From Cyanobacteria bacterium REEB67 (lineage in GTDB: Bacteria > Cyanobacteriota > Vampirovibrionia > Obscuribacterales > Obscuribacteraceae), in assembly GCA_018971775.1 (NCBI GenBank), contig JAGXAB010000001.1:62001-126000 (forward strand): DNA of 64,000 bases, read 5' to 3'. Made by a program: the position numbers and the translations under genes. Position 1 is the first letter of the stretch; each line of letters starts with the position of its first letter. Below are positions 45,503-55,034 of this stretch, in pieces. The notes beneath the pieces were generated by a model that searched no databases, had not been told where the DNA came from, and was given only the letters and a program-made list of their open reading frames with translations.

Positions 45503-46400
45503 ACTGAGCGACGCGAGTGCGGTTTTTGGCCTGGCTCTGTTGTTGTCATGGTCTGCTTTGCCGCCTGCCTGCGCCCTCGATAAAGAGACGGCCAGAGCCG
45601 CCACGTCATCGTCTGATAATGCCGCAGGCGCTAAAAATGCGAGAATCGCGAGAGCGCGCAAAGATATTTCAAAAAGCGCCGGCGCCGATGAAAAAGGAGC
45701 TAGCTCCGAGTTCTATAAGGGCTTTTTGATTCAGCAATCCAGTCCCAATCAGGGTGCCGTCACCTTTTATCTAACGCCGCAGCACTGGATTTTGCGTTCG
45801 GCCATCTTCACCATCATCGTCGATGAGAAGGCAAATTCAATCATCGCCTATACGAGGCAAACCAACAAATACATCAAAGACTCGCTGGCGATCGGCATGA
45901 AAAGATTCAGCAGTTTCCGCCGCTCCGGTGATTTCGATTGGGGCCCGGCATCGGTTATCGCCCATGAAACCTGGCAGGGCCGTAAAACCGTAGTCATTCA
46001 ACGCAGCGGCAGACGCAATGATTTGCGTGTGAAAAACGACGTCGTGATCACCGAAAGGCAGGTTTCTTGTCCGTCCCTGCCGCTCAGTAAGACTTGTCAG
46101 TTTATCTTTACGGCTCTTTTTTCGCAGGATTATAGCCAGGGTTTTGTCCTGAAAGTCAGCCGGATGGCGCATTCTGCCAATCCTCGCTACTGCACGTTGA
46201 GACCGGTGCTGGCGATTGAGACATCGACCGTTAAGGAGAAAAGCTTCCCCGCCAGCGAATTTACCTTGCCGCCAGGTCTGACGCGGGTCAAATCGGAAAT
46301 CGATTTATTTTCCAATGACCGCGAAAACATGCCGGTGGACAGCTCTCAATCAGCTTTGCGAAAGCGCTCGGATGTGCTCAATGTCAAACCGCGTGAATAA
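45477..46400 (+). CDS. Secreted protein of unknown function linked to the RND pump
   Basis: The 307-residue product has a signal peptide (hydrophobic stretch about 15-30, Ala-X-Ala-like cleavage near CALDKE), a low-complexity Ala/Ser/Lys linker, and one beta-rich domain from about residue 80 to 270 ending with a disordered tail. It could be a lipoprotein-chaperone-like or sensory domain in the periplasm; I do not recognise the family. Its start overlaps the pump gene by 26 bases, so the two are translationally coupled and the product may work with the pump. Confidence 0.8.
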   Translation: MSQTRLKNRLSDASAVFGLALLLSWSALPPACALDKETARAATSSSDNAAGAKNARIARARKDISKSAGADEKGASSEFYKGFLIQQSSPNQGAVTFYLTPQHWILRSAIFTIIVDEKANSIIAYTRQTNKYIKDSLAIGMKRFSSFRRSGDFDWGPASVIAHETWQGRKTVVIQRSGRRNDLRVKNDVVITERQVSCPSLPLSKTCQFIFTALFSQDYSQGFVLKVSRMAHSANPRYCTLRPVLAIETSTVKEKSFPASEFTLPPGLTRVKSEIDLFSNDRENMPVDSSQSALRKRSDVLNVKPRE

Positions 46401-46422
46401 TCCAAGCTGTCATTAGGTTTTG

Positions 46423-48618
46423 TCAGTTGCCCTTATCAGAAGCGCTGGATTTATTTTTTGCCAGGCCGGCCTGGATGTATTTTTGCGTGGCGCCCAGCCA
46501 GTAACCCTGCTGTTGATCGAGCTTGGCCAGGATCTGTTCCATCTGCACTTCGGTTTGATAAAAGAGAAAATCCTTGGGATGTTTGCGCAGGATCTCGATC
46601 GCTTGATTGAAGCGTTCTTCGGATAATTTCTCGTCTTTCATCTGACAGTAGTCGAGGGATTGTTTGAAGAGAGCGAGGGCTTGATTATAGTCATCGCGTG
46701 GTGGCGCGGCTTTCTTCCAGAGTTTGGCGGCTCTCTCGTAATATTTATTTGCTTCTTGCCACATGCCGTCGATGGCAAAAGTATCGGCAAAGTAGCTGGT
46801 TGATAGAGCGCTGATTTCACTGAGAGCCGGATCGTAACCATTCTGATCGCGGTCGGCTTCTTCCCAGTTATTCAGTGCTTCGAGCAAGTCGGCGCGCGCC
46901 CCTTCGTAATCTTTCAAATTGTATTTGCATTCGCCGGAAATGCTGAAAAGCACGGCCTTGAAGTGGGTCCGGGCGTAGAGAGTCGGCTCCGGTATTTCAC
47001 GCTTCATTTTTTCGAGCAGATTGAGTGCTTCTTTGTATTTGCCGCTGTCGTAGAAGGTCATCAATTGCAGGGTCATCGCCTGTCTTGTGATCAGGCTGTT
47101 GGTGCCGTGTACCATCGTCGCCAGGTCGACTAGAGTCTGAGCCATGCCGGCTGCTTTTTGCAGATTGTCCTGCTGCCTCAGCTCGTTGGTCTGGCGGATC
47201 AATGCCTGCACTGTGTCGTAATCCTCCGCTTCCGGCACGATTGTTTCGCCCTTGTCGACCTGGGCTCGGAGTTCTTTCAAGCGGCTTTCGGCCGCCCTTG
47301 TCGAATAGATGGCAAATTGAGAAGAATTGCTGTATATCGTTTCGATCGTACTTTTGTGCGAGACTTTCAACCAGGGGATTTCCTGGTCCGAAAAATTTTG
47401 CGTCCCTTTTATGTAAAAGACCGTAAAAATCGCAGCTACGACGAGGATTGCTATCGCCGCTGAAATGGTCGCCATCGTGGCGATTTTTTCACGAAGATTG
47501 AGACGTTTGCGCCTCGAACGATAGAGGGTCCAGAGACTGGTAAGACTGCCGACCAGGCCGGCCGTGCTCTCTTCAAATTTTTGCAGTTCGGCGGCCAGGC
47601 TGGCCATGTCTTGATAGCGATCTTTGGGGTCTTTGGCCAGGGCCTTGAAGATAATTGCTTCCAGCTGGCGTGGGATTGCTTTTTCCTTTGCCACCACACT
47701 CAGTGGCTGGGGCATTTCGTTCATGTGTCGGTAGAGTATCTCGAGCATGTTGGCGCCATTGATTGGCGGCACGCCGCTCAAGGTCTCGTACATCAAACAG
47801 CCCATCGAATAAATATCGGCTCTGTTGTCGAGCTTTTCGCCGCGCGCTTGCTCCGGGCTCATATAGAGGGGACTGCCAAAGACATCGCCGGTTTGAGTGA
47901 GGGCGGCGACGCCGCTGTCTTCGAGGGGAGAGAGTTTGGCGATGCCGAAGTCGACTATCTTGGCGTCATAGTCGCCATCACTGTAATCCTCATCACCTGC
48001 TTTATCTCTCTCGATCAAGATTACATTGCTTGGTTTGAGATCGCGATGGACGATGCCTTTTGCGTGTGTATAGGAGAGCGCGTCGCAGATCTGCAGAAAG
48101 ATGGGCAGAGATTGCTGGACCGTGAGCGGGCCTCTGCTTTTAATCACCTGCGAAAGGGCCTGGCCGCGCAAAAAATCCATGACAATATAGGGGCGATTTT
48201 CTTCGCTGATGCCAAAGTCAATCAAGCGCACGACATTGGGATGCTCAATTTGACTGACGGCGCGGGCTTCCTGAGAGAAACGTTCGCGACTGACGCGATT
48301 GGCGATCAAGTGCGGATGCAGCATCTTGACTGCTACTTCGCGATTGAGGTGGATGTGCCGACCCCGGTAGACGGCGCTCATGCCGCCTTCGCCGACCTTG
48401 TCGAGGATTTCGTAGTTTTCGGCGACGCGCTTACCGCTAAGATTTTCATCGTAGGGATCGCTTGGACCACCCATGTCGGCGGCGCCTTTTGGCGGGAAAA
48501 GCAGGCCGTCGCGCGTCGGCACCGTCTTGTTGAGCTGTTTGGCGCGCAGCGGAGCCAGGCTTGTCGGCTCCGGGCCTCTTGGCCTTGGTCTGGCTGGATC
48601 GTCGTCACGATTGCTCAT
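46423..48618 (-). CDS. Membrane Ser/Thr protein kinase with TPR-like extracytoplasmic domain
   Basis: The 731-residue PknB-type kinase has a flexible N-terminal segment and a kinase domain from about 68 to 350. The glycine loop is VGEGGMSAV (75-83), the ATP lysine is Lys98, the catalytic loop is HRDLKPSN (Asp193), and DFG is at 223-225, followed by MSPEQ. One membrane helix lies near residues 384-408. The C-terminal 300 residues form helical TPR-like repeats outside the membrane, where PASTA domains would be in Gram-positive kinases. All catalytic residues are intact. It is tail to tail with the secreted protein gene and divergent from pyrD. Confidence 0.94.
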   Translation of the reverse strand: MSNRDDDPARPRPRGPEPTSLAPLRAKQLNKTVPTRDGLLFPPKGAADMGGPSDPYDENLSGKRVAENYEILDKVGEGGMSAVYRGRHIHLNREVAVKMLHPHLIANRVSRERFSQEARAVSQIEHPNVVRLIDFGISEENRPYIVMDFLRGQALSQVIKSRGPLTVQQSLPIFLQICDALSYTHAKGIVHRDLKPSNVILIERDKAGDEDYSDGDYDAKIVDFGIAKLSPLEDSGVAALTQTGDVFGSPLYMSPEQARGEKLDNRADIYSMGCLMYETLSGVPPINGANMLEILYRHMNEMPQPLSVVAKEKAIPRQLEAIIFKALAKDPKDRYQDMASLAAELQKFEESTAGLVGSLTSLWTLYRSRRKRLNLREKIATMATISAAIAILVVAAIFTVFYIKGTQNFSDQEIPWLKVSHKSTIETIYSNSSQFAIYSTRAAESRLKELRAQVDKGETIVPEAEDYDTVQALIRQTNELRQQDNLQKAAGMAQTLVDLATMVHGTNSLITRQAMTLQLMTFYDSGKYKEALNLLEKMKREIPEPTLYARTHFKAVLFSISGECKYNLKDYEGARADLLEALNNWEEADRDQNGYDPALSEISALSTSYFADTFAIDGMWQEANKYYERAAKLWKKAAPPRDDYNQALALFKQSLDYCQMKDEKLSEERFNQAIEILRKHPKDFLFYQTEVQMEQILAKLDQQQGYWLGATQKYIQAGLAKNKSSASDKGN

Positions 48619-48720
48619 GCTCTGATTTTAAGGAGAGTTCATGGCATACTTGTCGAAATCTTTGATAATTAATCTAGTTGTAAGTGTCATTTGCTTGTCA
48701 TGCTGAAAAGTCGAGTTTGA

Positions 48721-49836
48721 GTGGAAAACTGGATCTATAAAAATTTAGTGCGCCCGGCTCTCTTCCAGATGGACGTCGAGGAAGCTCACAATCTCGGCCA
48801 CCGGCTGCTGCCCGCTTCGCGCGGGCTGCTAGAAGTCGCAGCCAATCGTCTTTTGCAGGGGCTGGACGCTGAGCTTGGCTTGCTCGCGACGACTGTCGCC
48901 GGGCGGGCCCTCCCGCATCCGATCGGCCTGGCAGCCGGTTTCGATAAAAATGTCCGTCTGCTCGACGAGCTGGCTGCGCTCGGTTTTAGCTTGGCCGAGA
49001 TTGGCTCGGTGACCGCTCTTCCCGGGCGCGGCAACGTTCGGCCACGTCTTTTTCGCCTGCCTCTGGACGGGGCCGTGATCAACCGTCTCGGTTTAAATGG
49101 CGAGGGCGCAGATGCTGTGGCGCTGCGTCTGGCCGGCCGAATCGGTGCCAGTCAGATACCGCTGGCGCTCAATATCGCTCCGACCAATATTGCCTGCGCC
49201 CTGCCGTGCACGACCCCAGTGCCATCGACGATGGAAGAAGACATTGCCTACACTTTCGCTCGTTTTAAAAACTTGCCGCTGCACTATGTGACAATCAATA
49301 CAAGCTGCCCAAATACCCACGACGGTGTGCTCAAAGAAAGCAGCCAGTTGCGCAATATTCTCTTGCGCATCGGCGGTCAGAACAGTCAGAACTTGCCCGT
49401 TTTTTTGAAGCTTTCGCCTGACGCAAACGATGCGTTTTTGAAACAAGCGCTTGAGATTGCCGGAGAGTTTAACGTGCGTGGTTTTGTCCTGGGTAATACT
49501 TCCACGACCAGGAATGGCCTGCGCACCGATCCCGCTCTGATCGCCGCAATCGGGGCAGGCGGTCTTTCCGGCACGCCAATTCGGGCGCTTGCTCTCAATT
49601 TGATTCGTCGGGTGGCCAGGCTCAAAAGAGCGGAGCAAGAAATCATCGCCTGTGGTGGCTTGAGTGAGGCGCAGGATATCCTCGCCGCGATTAAGGCCGG
49701 GGCACAGGCCGTGCAGATTTATACAGCGATGGTCTATGAAGGACCCTTCCATGCCATTCGCTTGCGACGCGACCTGGCTCTTCTGCTGGCGCGCTCAGGT
49801 AAATCTCTGGCCGAGCTGGTCGGCAGTGAGCTTTGA
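48721..49836 (+). CDS. pyrD: Dihydroorotate dehydrogenase, class 2 fold with cysteine active site
   Basis: The 371-residue flavoprotein makes orotate in pyrimidine synthesis. It has the class 2 N-terminal membrane-associating helices (PALFQMDVEEAHNLGHRLL) and the class 2 barrel pattern GLAAGFDKN and VRPRLFRLP. The usual class 2 catalytic serine of NxSSPNT is Cys196 here, in INTSCPNT, as in class 1 enzymes. C-terminal ACGGLSEAQD and VQIYTAMVYEGP bind FMN phosphate. Class 2 enzymes pass electrons to quinone; whether this one does is uncertain given the cysteine. It starts with GTG. Confidence 0.93.
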   Translation: MENWIYKNLVRPALFQMDVEEAHNLGHRLLPASRGLLEVAANRLLQGLDAELGLLATTVAGRALPHPIGLAAGFDKNVRLLDELAALGFSLAEIGSVTALPGRGNVRPRLFRLPLDGAVINRLGLNGEGADAVALRLAGRIGASQIPLALNIAPTNIACALPCTTPVPSTMEEDIAYTFARFKNLPLHYVTINTSCPNTHDGVLKESSQLRNILLRIGGQNSQNLPVFLKLSPDANDAFLKQALEIAGEFNVRGFVLGNTSTTRNGLRTDPALIAAIGAGGLSGTPIRALALNLIRRVARLKRAEQEIIACGGLSEAQDILAAIKAGAQAVQIYTAMVYEGPFHAIRLRRDLALLLARSGKSLAELVGSEL

Positions 49837-49855
49837 GAGCGGTAGCCTAAATTTC

Positions 49856-52495
49856 CTAATCGATTGATTTGATCGTGACCGGCGGACTGGGCAGGGACAT
49901 GAGTTTGCCGTCCTTGCTGCAGAGCACGATTGTGATCTGGCGAAGGCCCAGGAGGCCGGGCCTTCCCGGTAAATGAGCAGGCTTGACCCGCTCCAGTACC
50001 ACTGAAAGTGGCAGACGGCCGATCAAATGATTGTTTTCTTTGTCCTTCTCGGCCAGCGCTAAAGTTAGAACCGGACTGAGATTGTCCAGAGCAACCGGTC
50101 GGAAAAGGTCATATGCTGAGGCCGGATCGATTGTCGTATTTTTGTCGGTGACGAAAAATTTGAGCTTGCTGTAAGGCGCAGCTGCGGCAACGGCGGTGAC
50201 GTTCCAGTTTAAGAAGGGAGCGCCTTCCTGTTTGCCTTCCATGGCCAGTTTCGGCACGAGGGCGTCATCGCCGGTCATTTTCAAGCTGTCCGGATCGAAG
50301 CGCACGGGCCCTTTGCTCAAATCAAAACTCAGTCCAATCTCGACCGGTTTGGCTTGTAGCAAATAAGAGCGGTAGCGGGCCGGATAAAATAGGTAGCGAC
50401 TTTCTTTGTCGTCAGCGGAGGGCTCAGCCAGGGGGTCGGCGGTTCCCAGTATTTCTTGGCTTTGCGGGTCGCGCCAGAGGAGCTTGCAGCGCGAAGCCAT
50501 GCCGACATCGCGATCTTCCACGACGAGGCTGACTGTGGCGTTTGCAGGAGCTGCCGCCGCCACCGTTCCTTCTTTTCCCAACCAAAATATCAGTGGTGTC
50601 GCCGCCGCTCCATCGAGCTTGGCCACTTGCCAGAGGTGAGTGTCGAGCCTGGTCAAAAGGGCGCTATTTTGAGCAACGACTTTCCAGCCGGCGGTTTTAT
50701 CCGGCTCATTTTTAATTGAGTTGAGAACTGGTAGTTTAAGTAACTCGGCTTTGAAGGCGTGGTCGAGATCCGCGGTTTGATCGGCTGTTTGTTTGCGCTC
50801 TTGCTTTTTTGCCCTTTCGTAGTCGAATTTTTCCAGTTGCGATTTTTGGTTCGACCAGATGTAGACATTGCCGGTGGTGCGCGCTGCTACCGCTTGCAGC
50901 TGGCCGGGCCAGATAAATTCACGACTGCCGCTAATCGCAGGCTCGATCGTGAGGATGTGGTCGCCGCTCAGATCTTCGCCGCAGAGAGGCGGGCGGTTGA
51001 AGATATCCAGGTAGAGCTTGCGACCGAGCATGCCCGCGCCCTTATAATCCTGGGGCAAATTGAGCAGAGTGATCCGACCTTCCGGACTGGCCGGTACGGC
51101 CTGGCGCAACTGGCTTTCGAAACTGGCGAGCAGGACGCTTGCCTGCTGCCAGGCCCCGAGATTGACCTGCAAACAATAGAACCAGACCAGGTATAGAGCG
51201 GGCAGGGCAATCAGGGCGGGAGTCGAAAAAATGGCAAAGGTTTTTTTAGGTACGGCTTCGACAGACGGCAGTGCCATCAGGGCCAGGCCGATACAGAGCC
51301 CAGCCGATGAGAGGAAGAAAAGGCGGCTGCCGACAAGATTTGGATAGATATGCCAGATCTGAAAGGCCGGCAAAAGGGCGAGCGCGGCCCAGAGCAGTGC
51401 AGCAAGCGGCACCAGCAGCAGTGAGGCTCGGGCGCGCGTGATCGTAAAAAGGGCGAGCTGACGCAAAATAAAGGTGGCGCCGATGACGATCAAGGGCAGG
51501 ACGCAGGGAAGCACCAGAGCTCGCACCGGCATAAACTCCTCTGAGATTGGCACGAAAATTTTTACCAGGCTGTCGCGGTTGGCAAATATTTTCATTGCTC
51601 CGGGCAAGTCGGCAAAACCGGCGGCGCCATAGCCACCTACCGTGGTGCCGATTATCGCCTGACGAAAGTAAGCGAAGACAATCAAGGTAATCAGGAAGGG
51701 CGCGGTGGCTAAAACAATTTCTTTCAGTCGGTCCAGTAAAACGGCCTGGACCGGTCTGGCCGCGGCGCGGGCGATTGCCTGCGGACGTGGTGTGCGGGCC
51801 GTGACGTGCTGTGGCAGGCAAGCAAGTAAAGCGATTGCCGCGGGCAGGGAGACGGCGATTTCTTTACTCGCCAGAGCCAGGATAAAAAATACGAGCGAGA
51901 GCAGCAGGTAGCCTTTTTCTCTCCCTAATTGCAGACGTAAAAAGCAGAAGAGACTGGCCAGATAGAAACAGGTGGCAAAGCTGTCCACGCGGCCGATTAT
52001 CCAGGCTACCGATTCGGCATGGAGGGGATAAACACTGAAGAGCAGGCCGGCCCACAGGGCTGTCAGGGCGCCGCTTCGGCCACCGAGACGGCCGGTTATT
52101 TCCAGGGTGATCAAAGAGACCAGAATCGAGCAAGTGGCAAAGACGACGATATTGGTAAAGTGATAACCGAAGGCCTTGGTGTGGAAGAGCAAGTAATCGA
52201 TGAAAATGGAAAAGGAAATAACCGGTCGATAGCTCTTCATAATGTCGGAGCCACCCCAGTTTGAGGTGAAGTTGTTCAAGAAGGGTGTGAAGTCACCGCT
52301 GAAGACTCGGGCTACATAGTCGAGATGGAGATAATCGTCGAGCAGGAAGCCCATTTTGAGCGTGGCGCCATAGGAAAAAAATACCGAAAGGACAATCAAA
52401 ATGCCTGCCGTGGTCATCTGGGTTTTGGTGGCCGGCCAGGTAATCTCGGCTTTTTCTAATTTGCGAAAACTGGCTTGCTCTAAGGCTTGGGTCAT
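49856..52495 (-). CDS. GT-C family membrane glycosyltransferase, second of a tandem pair
   Basis: The 879-residue product begins with a membrane helix followed by the catalytic acidic pair Asp53-Asp54 in FLLDDYLH, the position used by GT-C enzymes with lipid-linked donors. About eleven membrane spans reach to about residue 465; motifs LLFSVYPLHAESVAWIIGR and SKEIAVSLP recur in its paralogue upstream. The C-terminal 400 residues are a soluble beta-rich domain, probably periplasmic. It resembles TMTC/PMT-like proteins but the sugar and acceptor are unknown. It follows its paralogue by 48 bases and is co-transcribed. Confidence 0.85.
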   Translation of the reverse strand: MTQALEQASFRKLEKAEITWPATKTQMTTAGILIVLSVFFSYGATLKMGFLLDDYLHLDYVARVFSGDFTPFLNNFTSNWGGSDIMKSYRPVISFSIFIDYLLFHTKAFGYHFTNIVVFATCSILVSLITLEITGRLGGRSGALTALWAGLLFSVYPLHAESVAWIIGRVDSFATCFYLASLFCFLRLQLGREKGYLLLSLVFFILALASKEIAVSLPAAIALLACLPQHVTARTPRPQAIARAAARPVQAVLLDRLKEIVLATAPFLITLIVFAYFRQAIIGTTVGGYGAAGFADLPGAMKIFANRDSLVKIFVPISEEFMPVRALVLPCVLPLIVIGATFILRQLALFTITRARASLLLVPLAALLWAALALLPAFQIWHIYPNLVGSRLFFLSSAGLCIGLALMALPSVEAVPKKTFAIFSTPALIALPALYLVWFYCLQVNLGAWQQASVLLASFESQLRQAVPASPEGRITLLNLPQDYKGAGMLGRKLYLDIFNRPPLCGEDLSGDHILTIEPAISGSREFIWPGQLQAVAARTTGNVYIWSNQKSQLEKFDYERAKKQERKQTADQTADLDHAFKAELLKLPVLNSIKNEPDKTAGWKVVAQNSALLTRLDTHLWQVAKLDGAAATPLIFWLGKEGTVAAAAPANATVSLVVEDRDVGMASRCKLLWRDPQSQEILGTADPLAEPSADDKESRYLFYPARYRSYLLQAKPVEIGLSFDLSKGPVRFDPDSLKMTGDDALVPKLAMEGKQEGAPFLNWNVTAVAAAAPYSKLKFFVTDKNTTIDPASAYDLFRPVALDNLSPVLTLALAEKDKENNHLIGRLPLSVVLERVKPAHLPGRPGLLGLRQITIVLCSKDGKLMSLPSPPVTIKSID

Positions 52496-52543
52496 TGTCG
52501 ATTTTTTTCTGTGTTTTCTGTGTTTATCTATTTATTAATCTGT

Positions 52544-54988
52544 CTAAATTTGAAAATTGAGCGGGTCCGAAAAATAGCCAATCACTTTACCATCAGCGTC
52601 CACCGCCGCGATTTTGATCTGGAAAAAGCCATGGCCCTTGATGCCGGCAAAGGAAAGCGGCACGGCCCGACCGGCCAGTTTGCTCATCGTCGAAGTATAA
52701 AGCGCGTGCGGCGAAATTTCGCGATCGCGCAGACTGCCGCTGTAGTGCTCGAACCAGCTATTGGGCTTTGATACTTCGCAGAGAGCCGATTTTGCCCCGG
52801 GCACGCTGGACACGTCATAATTGAAGGTCGGCCTCGGTCCGTGCACGCGACAGATACCGTCTACTCCCTCGATCAGATCTCGGCCATCCGCCTCGATGCG
52901 AGGCAAACTGTCCTGCAAGCTGAGCAAGGTCAATCTTTTGATCTTGAGCGGCAGTGGACAGGCGATTGTTTTGAGCATGAGATTTTCGACTAGATCTTGT
53001 TTGAGCCAGCTTTTGTGCTCGGAGAGCTGGAATGTGATTACGCCATGATTGGCTTCGGCCTCTTTCAAAATCGGCAGAGCCATATTGCTCTCACCAAAAA
53101 TCAGATCGAGGGCGGCGTCTTTGCCGGTCGGCGCGTCGTGCAATGCCTTCAAGGTGCCGGGTTCCAGCGCGACTTCCAGGGCGTCGATATCTAAAGCGGA
53201 CTGATGTAAGGGAGGGGAGATCGCTACAGTATCATCGTTAAGTATTAGTGGTGGCGCATTGCTGCCCGGCGATGCTGCCTCGGAATTTGGTGAAGCACCA
53301 TCGAAGTCCAGGGTCTTGAGTTTGAGCGACCCGCGCTCCCAGGCGTAAAAAATAGCACCGCCATTAGCTTTGTTCTGGCATTCTTTTCTTAAGCGGCGCA
53401 GGCGCGAAACACTGATCAAATCAGCGTCTCCGTAGGTGGCTGGTTCGAAAGTATAAATCTGCTTTGTAAAATCGGCCGGTGCCAGCGGCGGTGTCAGCAT
53501 CACTGACATGGTGGCGCCGTTATAGAGCATGTGCGCGCCGCGGTAGCTCTGAGGAATATTGAGGATGACGATTTTTTTGTCCGGATTGCTGGTCGCCGCC
53601 TGACACAAGGCGCTCTGGAAAGACTTGAGCTCGAGCATGGCATGCTGCCAGGGTCCGTTGTCCTTGCTCGTCACGGTTGCCAGTGTGATGACGAAAAAGG
53701 CAAGCAGGGTGAGGCGCAGGGGCAAGAAGAAACGATCGATGACCGCTTTTTTCGACTGTAGCGGTGGTATCAACAGCAGGGCTAGCAAATAGGCGAGCGG
53801 GACCGTGGCAAAGTAGACGAAGCGGCTTCCCTGTAAGGTCTCGGTCAGATTCCAGACCTGGTAGGTGGGCGCCAGCGACAAGACCAGCCAGCCCAGACCA
53901 AAGGCGAGGGAGCGCAGTGCCGATCCCCTTTTTCGGGCCGTGCAAAGGGCCAGGATAAAATTGGCCCCGGCCAGCATGTAGAGCAATTTAAGTTCTTTGA
54001 GCAGGCCATTGTTATGTCCGAAAACGTCGATGTTGAGCGGGAAAAGCACCCGAGCCAGCGCTCCGTCGTAAAGCCAGCGTTTGGCCAGGCTGCCGGAGAG
54101 ACCCTCGCCAATAGAGCCCTGATAGCCACCGGATATGGTGCCCAGCGCCAGGGTGCGTAAAATCATGTATACAAGGAGAAGAGCCCAGAATGGCATGGAC
54201 CTTTTGATGCCGTCAAAAAACTGCTCGCGCAGGGTCCGGGGCGACGCGCCTTCTTTTGATGGTATTAGCCAGAAAAAGAGAGTCACGGTCGGCGGCAGGG
54301 CAATGGCCATTTCTTTCGAGCAGAGACTGAGGGTAAAGGCGACGAACGAGGCCACCAGGCTGAGCTTGCGGCTGGAAGACCTGGTCAGATGCTGGCTGGT
54401 CAAGAGGAAGGCCAGAGAGGCCAGGTAGAACATGCAAGCGACGCTGTCCACCCGGGCAATGATCCAGGCTACGACTTCGCAATGCAGGGGATTGACGCTA
54501 AATAGTAGGGCGGCGGCAAGGCCGGCCCAGTAAGAAAGGGGCGCGGTTAGCTGTTCGTCTGCCTGGGGCTGAGGGCCCGGGTAAAAATTTCTGGTCAGTC
54601 CTTTGACGACGATATAGAGCAACAAGCTGCAGGCTGTCTGGAAGAGCAAATTGCTCAGATGGAAGCCGGCGGCATCAGCGCCGAAAAAGAAGTAGTCGAG
54701 GGCGAGGGTGAGCGAGATCAGCGGTCGATAGAAGGTCGTGCCCTCGGCCTGCATCCAGTTGCCCCAGAAGTTTTTGGCCAGGCTGAGCCAGTCTCCGCTA
54801 AAAACATTCTTGAGATAGGCGACGTGCAAAAAGTCGTCGGCCAGGAAATAGCCGTTTATGACTCGAACGTAACAGATCCAGTTTAGAGCGAAAATCAGCG
54901 CCAGGGCAAAGAGGTCTCGCCACAGCCCGGCTACAGCCTTTCTGGGGCTGGCTTGCGACAGGATCTGGGTGGGTGCGGCTGTGGTCAC
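52544..54988 (-). CDS. GT-C family membrane glycosyltransferase, first of a tandem pair
   Basis: The 814-residue product has the same plan as its neighbour: Asp51-Asp52 in FLADDFLH after the first helix, many membrane spans to about 450, shared blocks LLFSVNPLHCEVVAWIIAR and SKEMAIALPP, and a C-terminal soluble domain of about 360 residues. The pair arose by duplication and diverged strongly outside these blocks. It starts with GTG, only six bases after a TATAAT-like box, so its mRNA could be nearly leaderless. It is divergent from the GH1 gene. Confidence 0.85.
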   Translation of the reverse strand: MTTAAPTQILSQASPRKAVAGLWRDLFALALIFALNWICYVRVINGYFLADDFLHVAYLKNVFSGDWLSLAKNFWGNWMQAEGTTFYRPLISLTLALDYFFFGADAAGFHLSNLLFQTACSLLLYIVVKGLTRNFYPGPQPQADEQLTAPLSYWAGLAAALLFSVNPLHCEVVAWIIARVDSVACMFYLASLAFLLTSQHLTRSSSRKLSLVASFVAFTLSLCSKEMAIALPPTVTLFFWLIPSKEGASPRTLREQFFDGIKRSMPFWALLLVYMILRTLALGTISGGYQGSIGEGLSGSLAKRWLYDGALARVLFPLNIDVFGHNNGLLKELKLLYMLAGANFILALCTARKRGSALRSLAFGLGWLVLSLAPTYQVWNLTETLQGSRFVYFATVPLAYLLALLLIPPLQSKKAVIDRFFLPLRLTLLAFFVITLATVTSKDNGPWQHAMLELKSFQSALCQAATSNPDKKIVILNIPQSYRGAHMLYNGATMSVMLTPPLAPADFTKQIYTFEPATYGDADLISVSRLRRLRKECQNKANGGAIFYAWERGSLKLKTLDFDGASPNSEAASPGSNAPPLILNDDTVAISPPLHQSALDIDALEVALEPGTLKALHDAPTGKDAALDLIFGESNMALPILKEAEANHGVITFQLSEHKSWLKQDLVENLMLKTIACPLPLKIKRLTLLSLQDSLPRIEADGRDLIEGVDGICRVHGPRPTFNYDVSSVPGAKSALCEVSKPNSWFEHYSGSLRDREISPHALYTSTMSKLAGRAVPLSFAGIKGHGFFQIKIAAVDADGKVIGYFSDPLNFQI

Positions 54989-54995
54989 TGGCTTA

Positions 54996-55034
54996 TTATA
55001 TTGATGCCAAGCATTTTATATTGATGCCAAGCAT
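54996..55034. repeat. Tandem direct repeat, two copies of a 20-bp unit
   Basis: The 19-base sequence TTATATTGATGCCAAGCAT occurs at 54996-55014 and 55016-55034 in the divergent promoter region of the glycosyltransferase pair and GH1. On the minus strand each copy carries a TATAAT-like box. It may be a duplicated promoter or regulator site. Confidence 0.75.
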
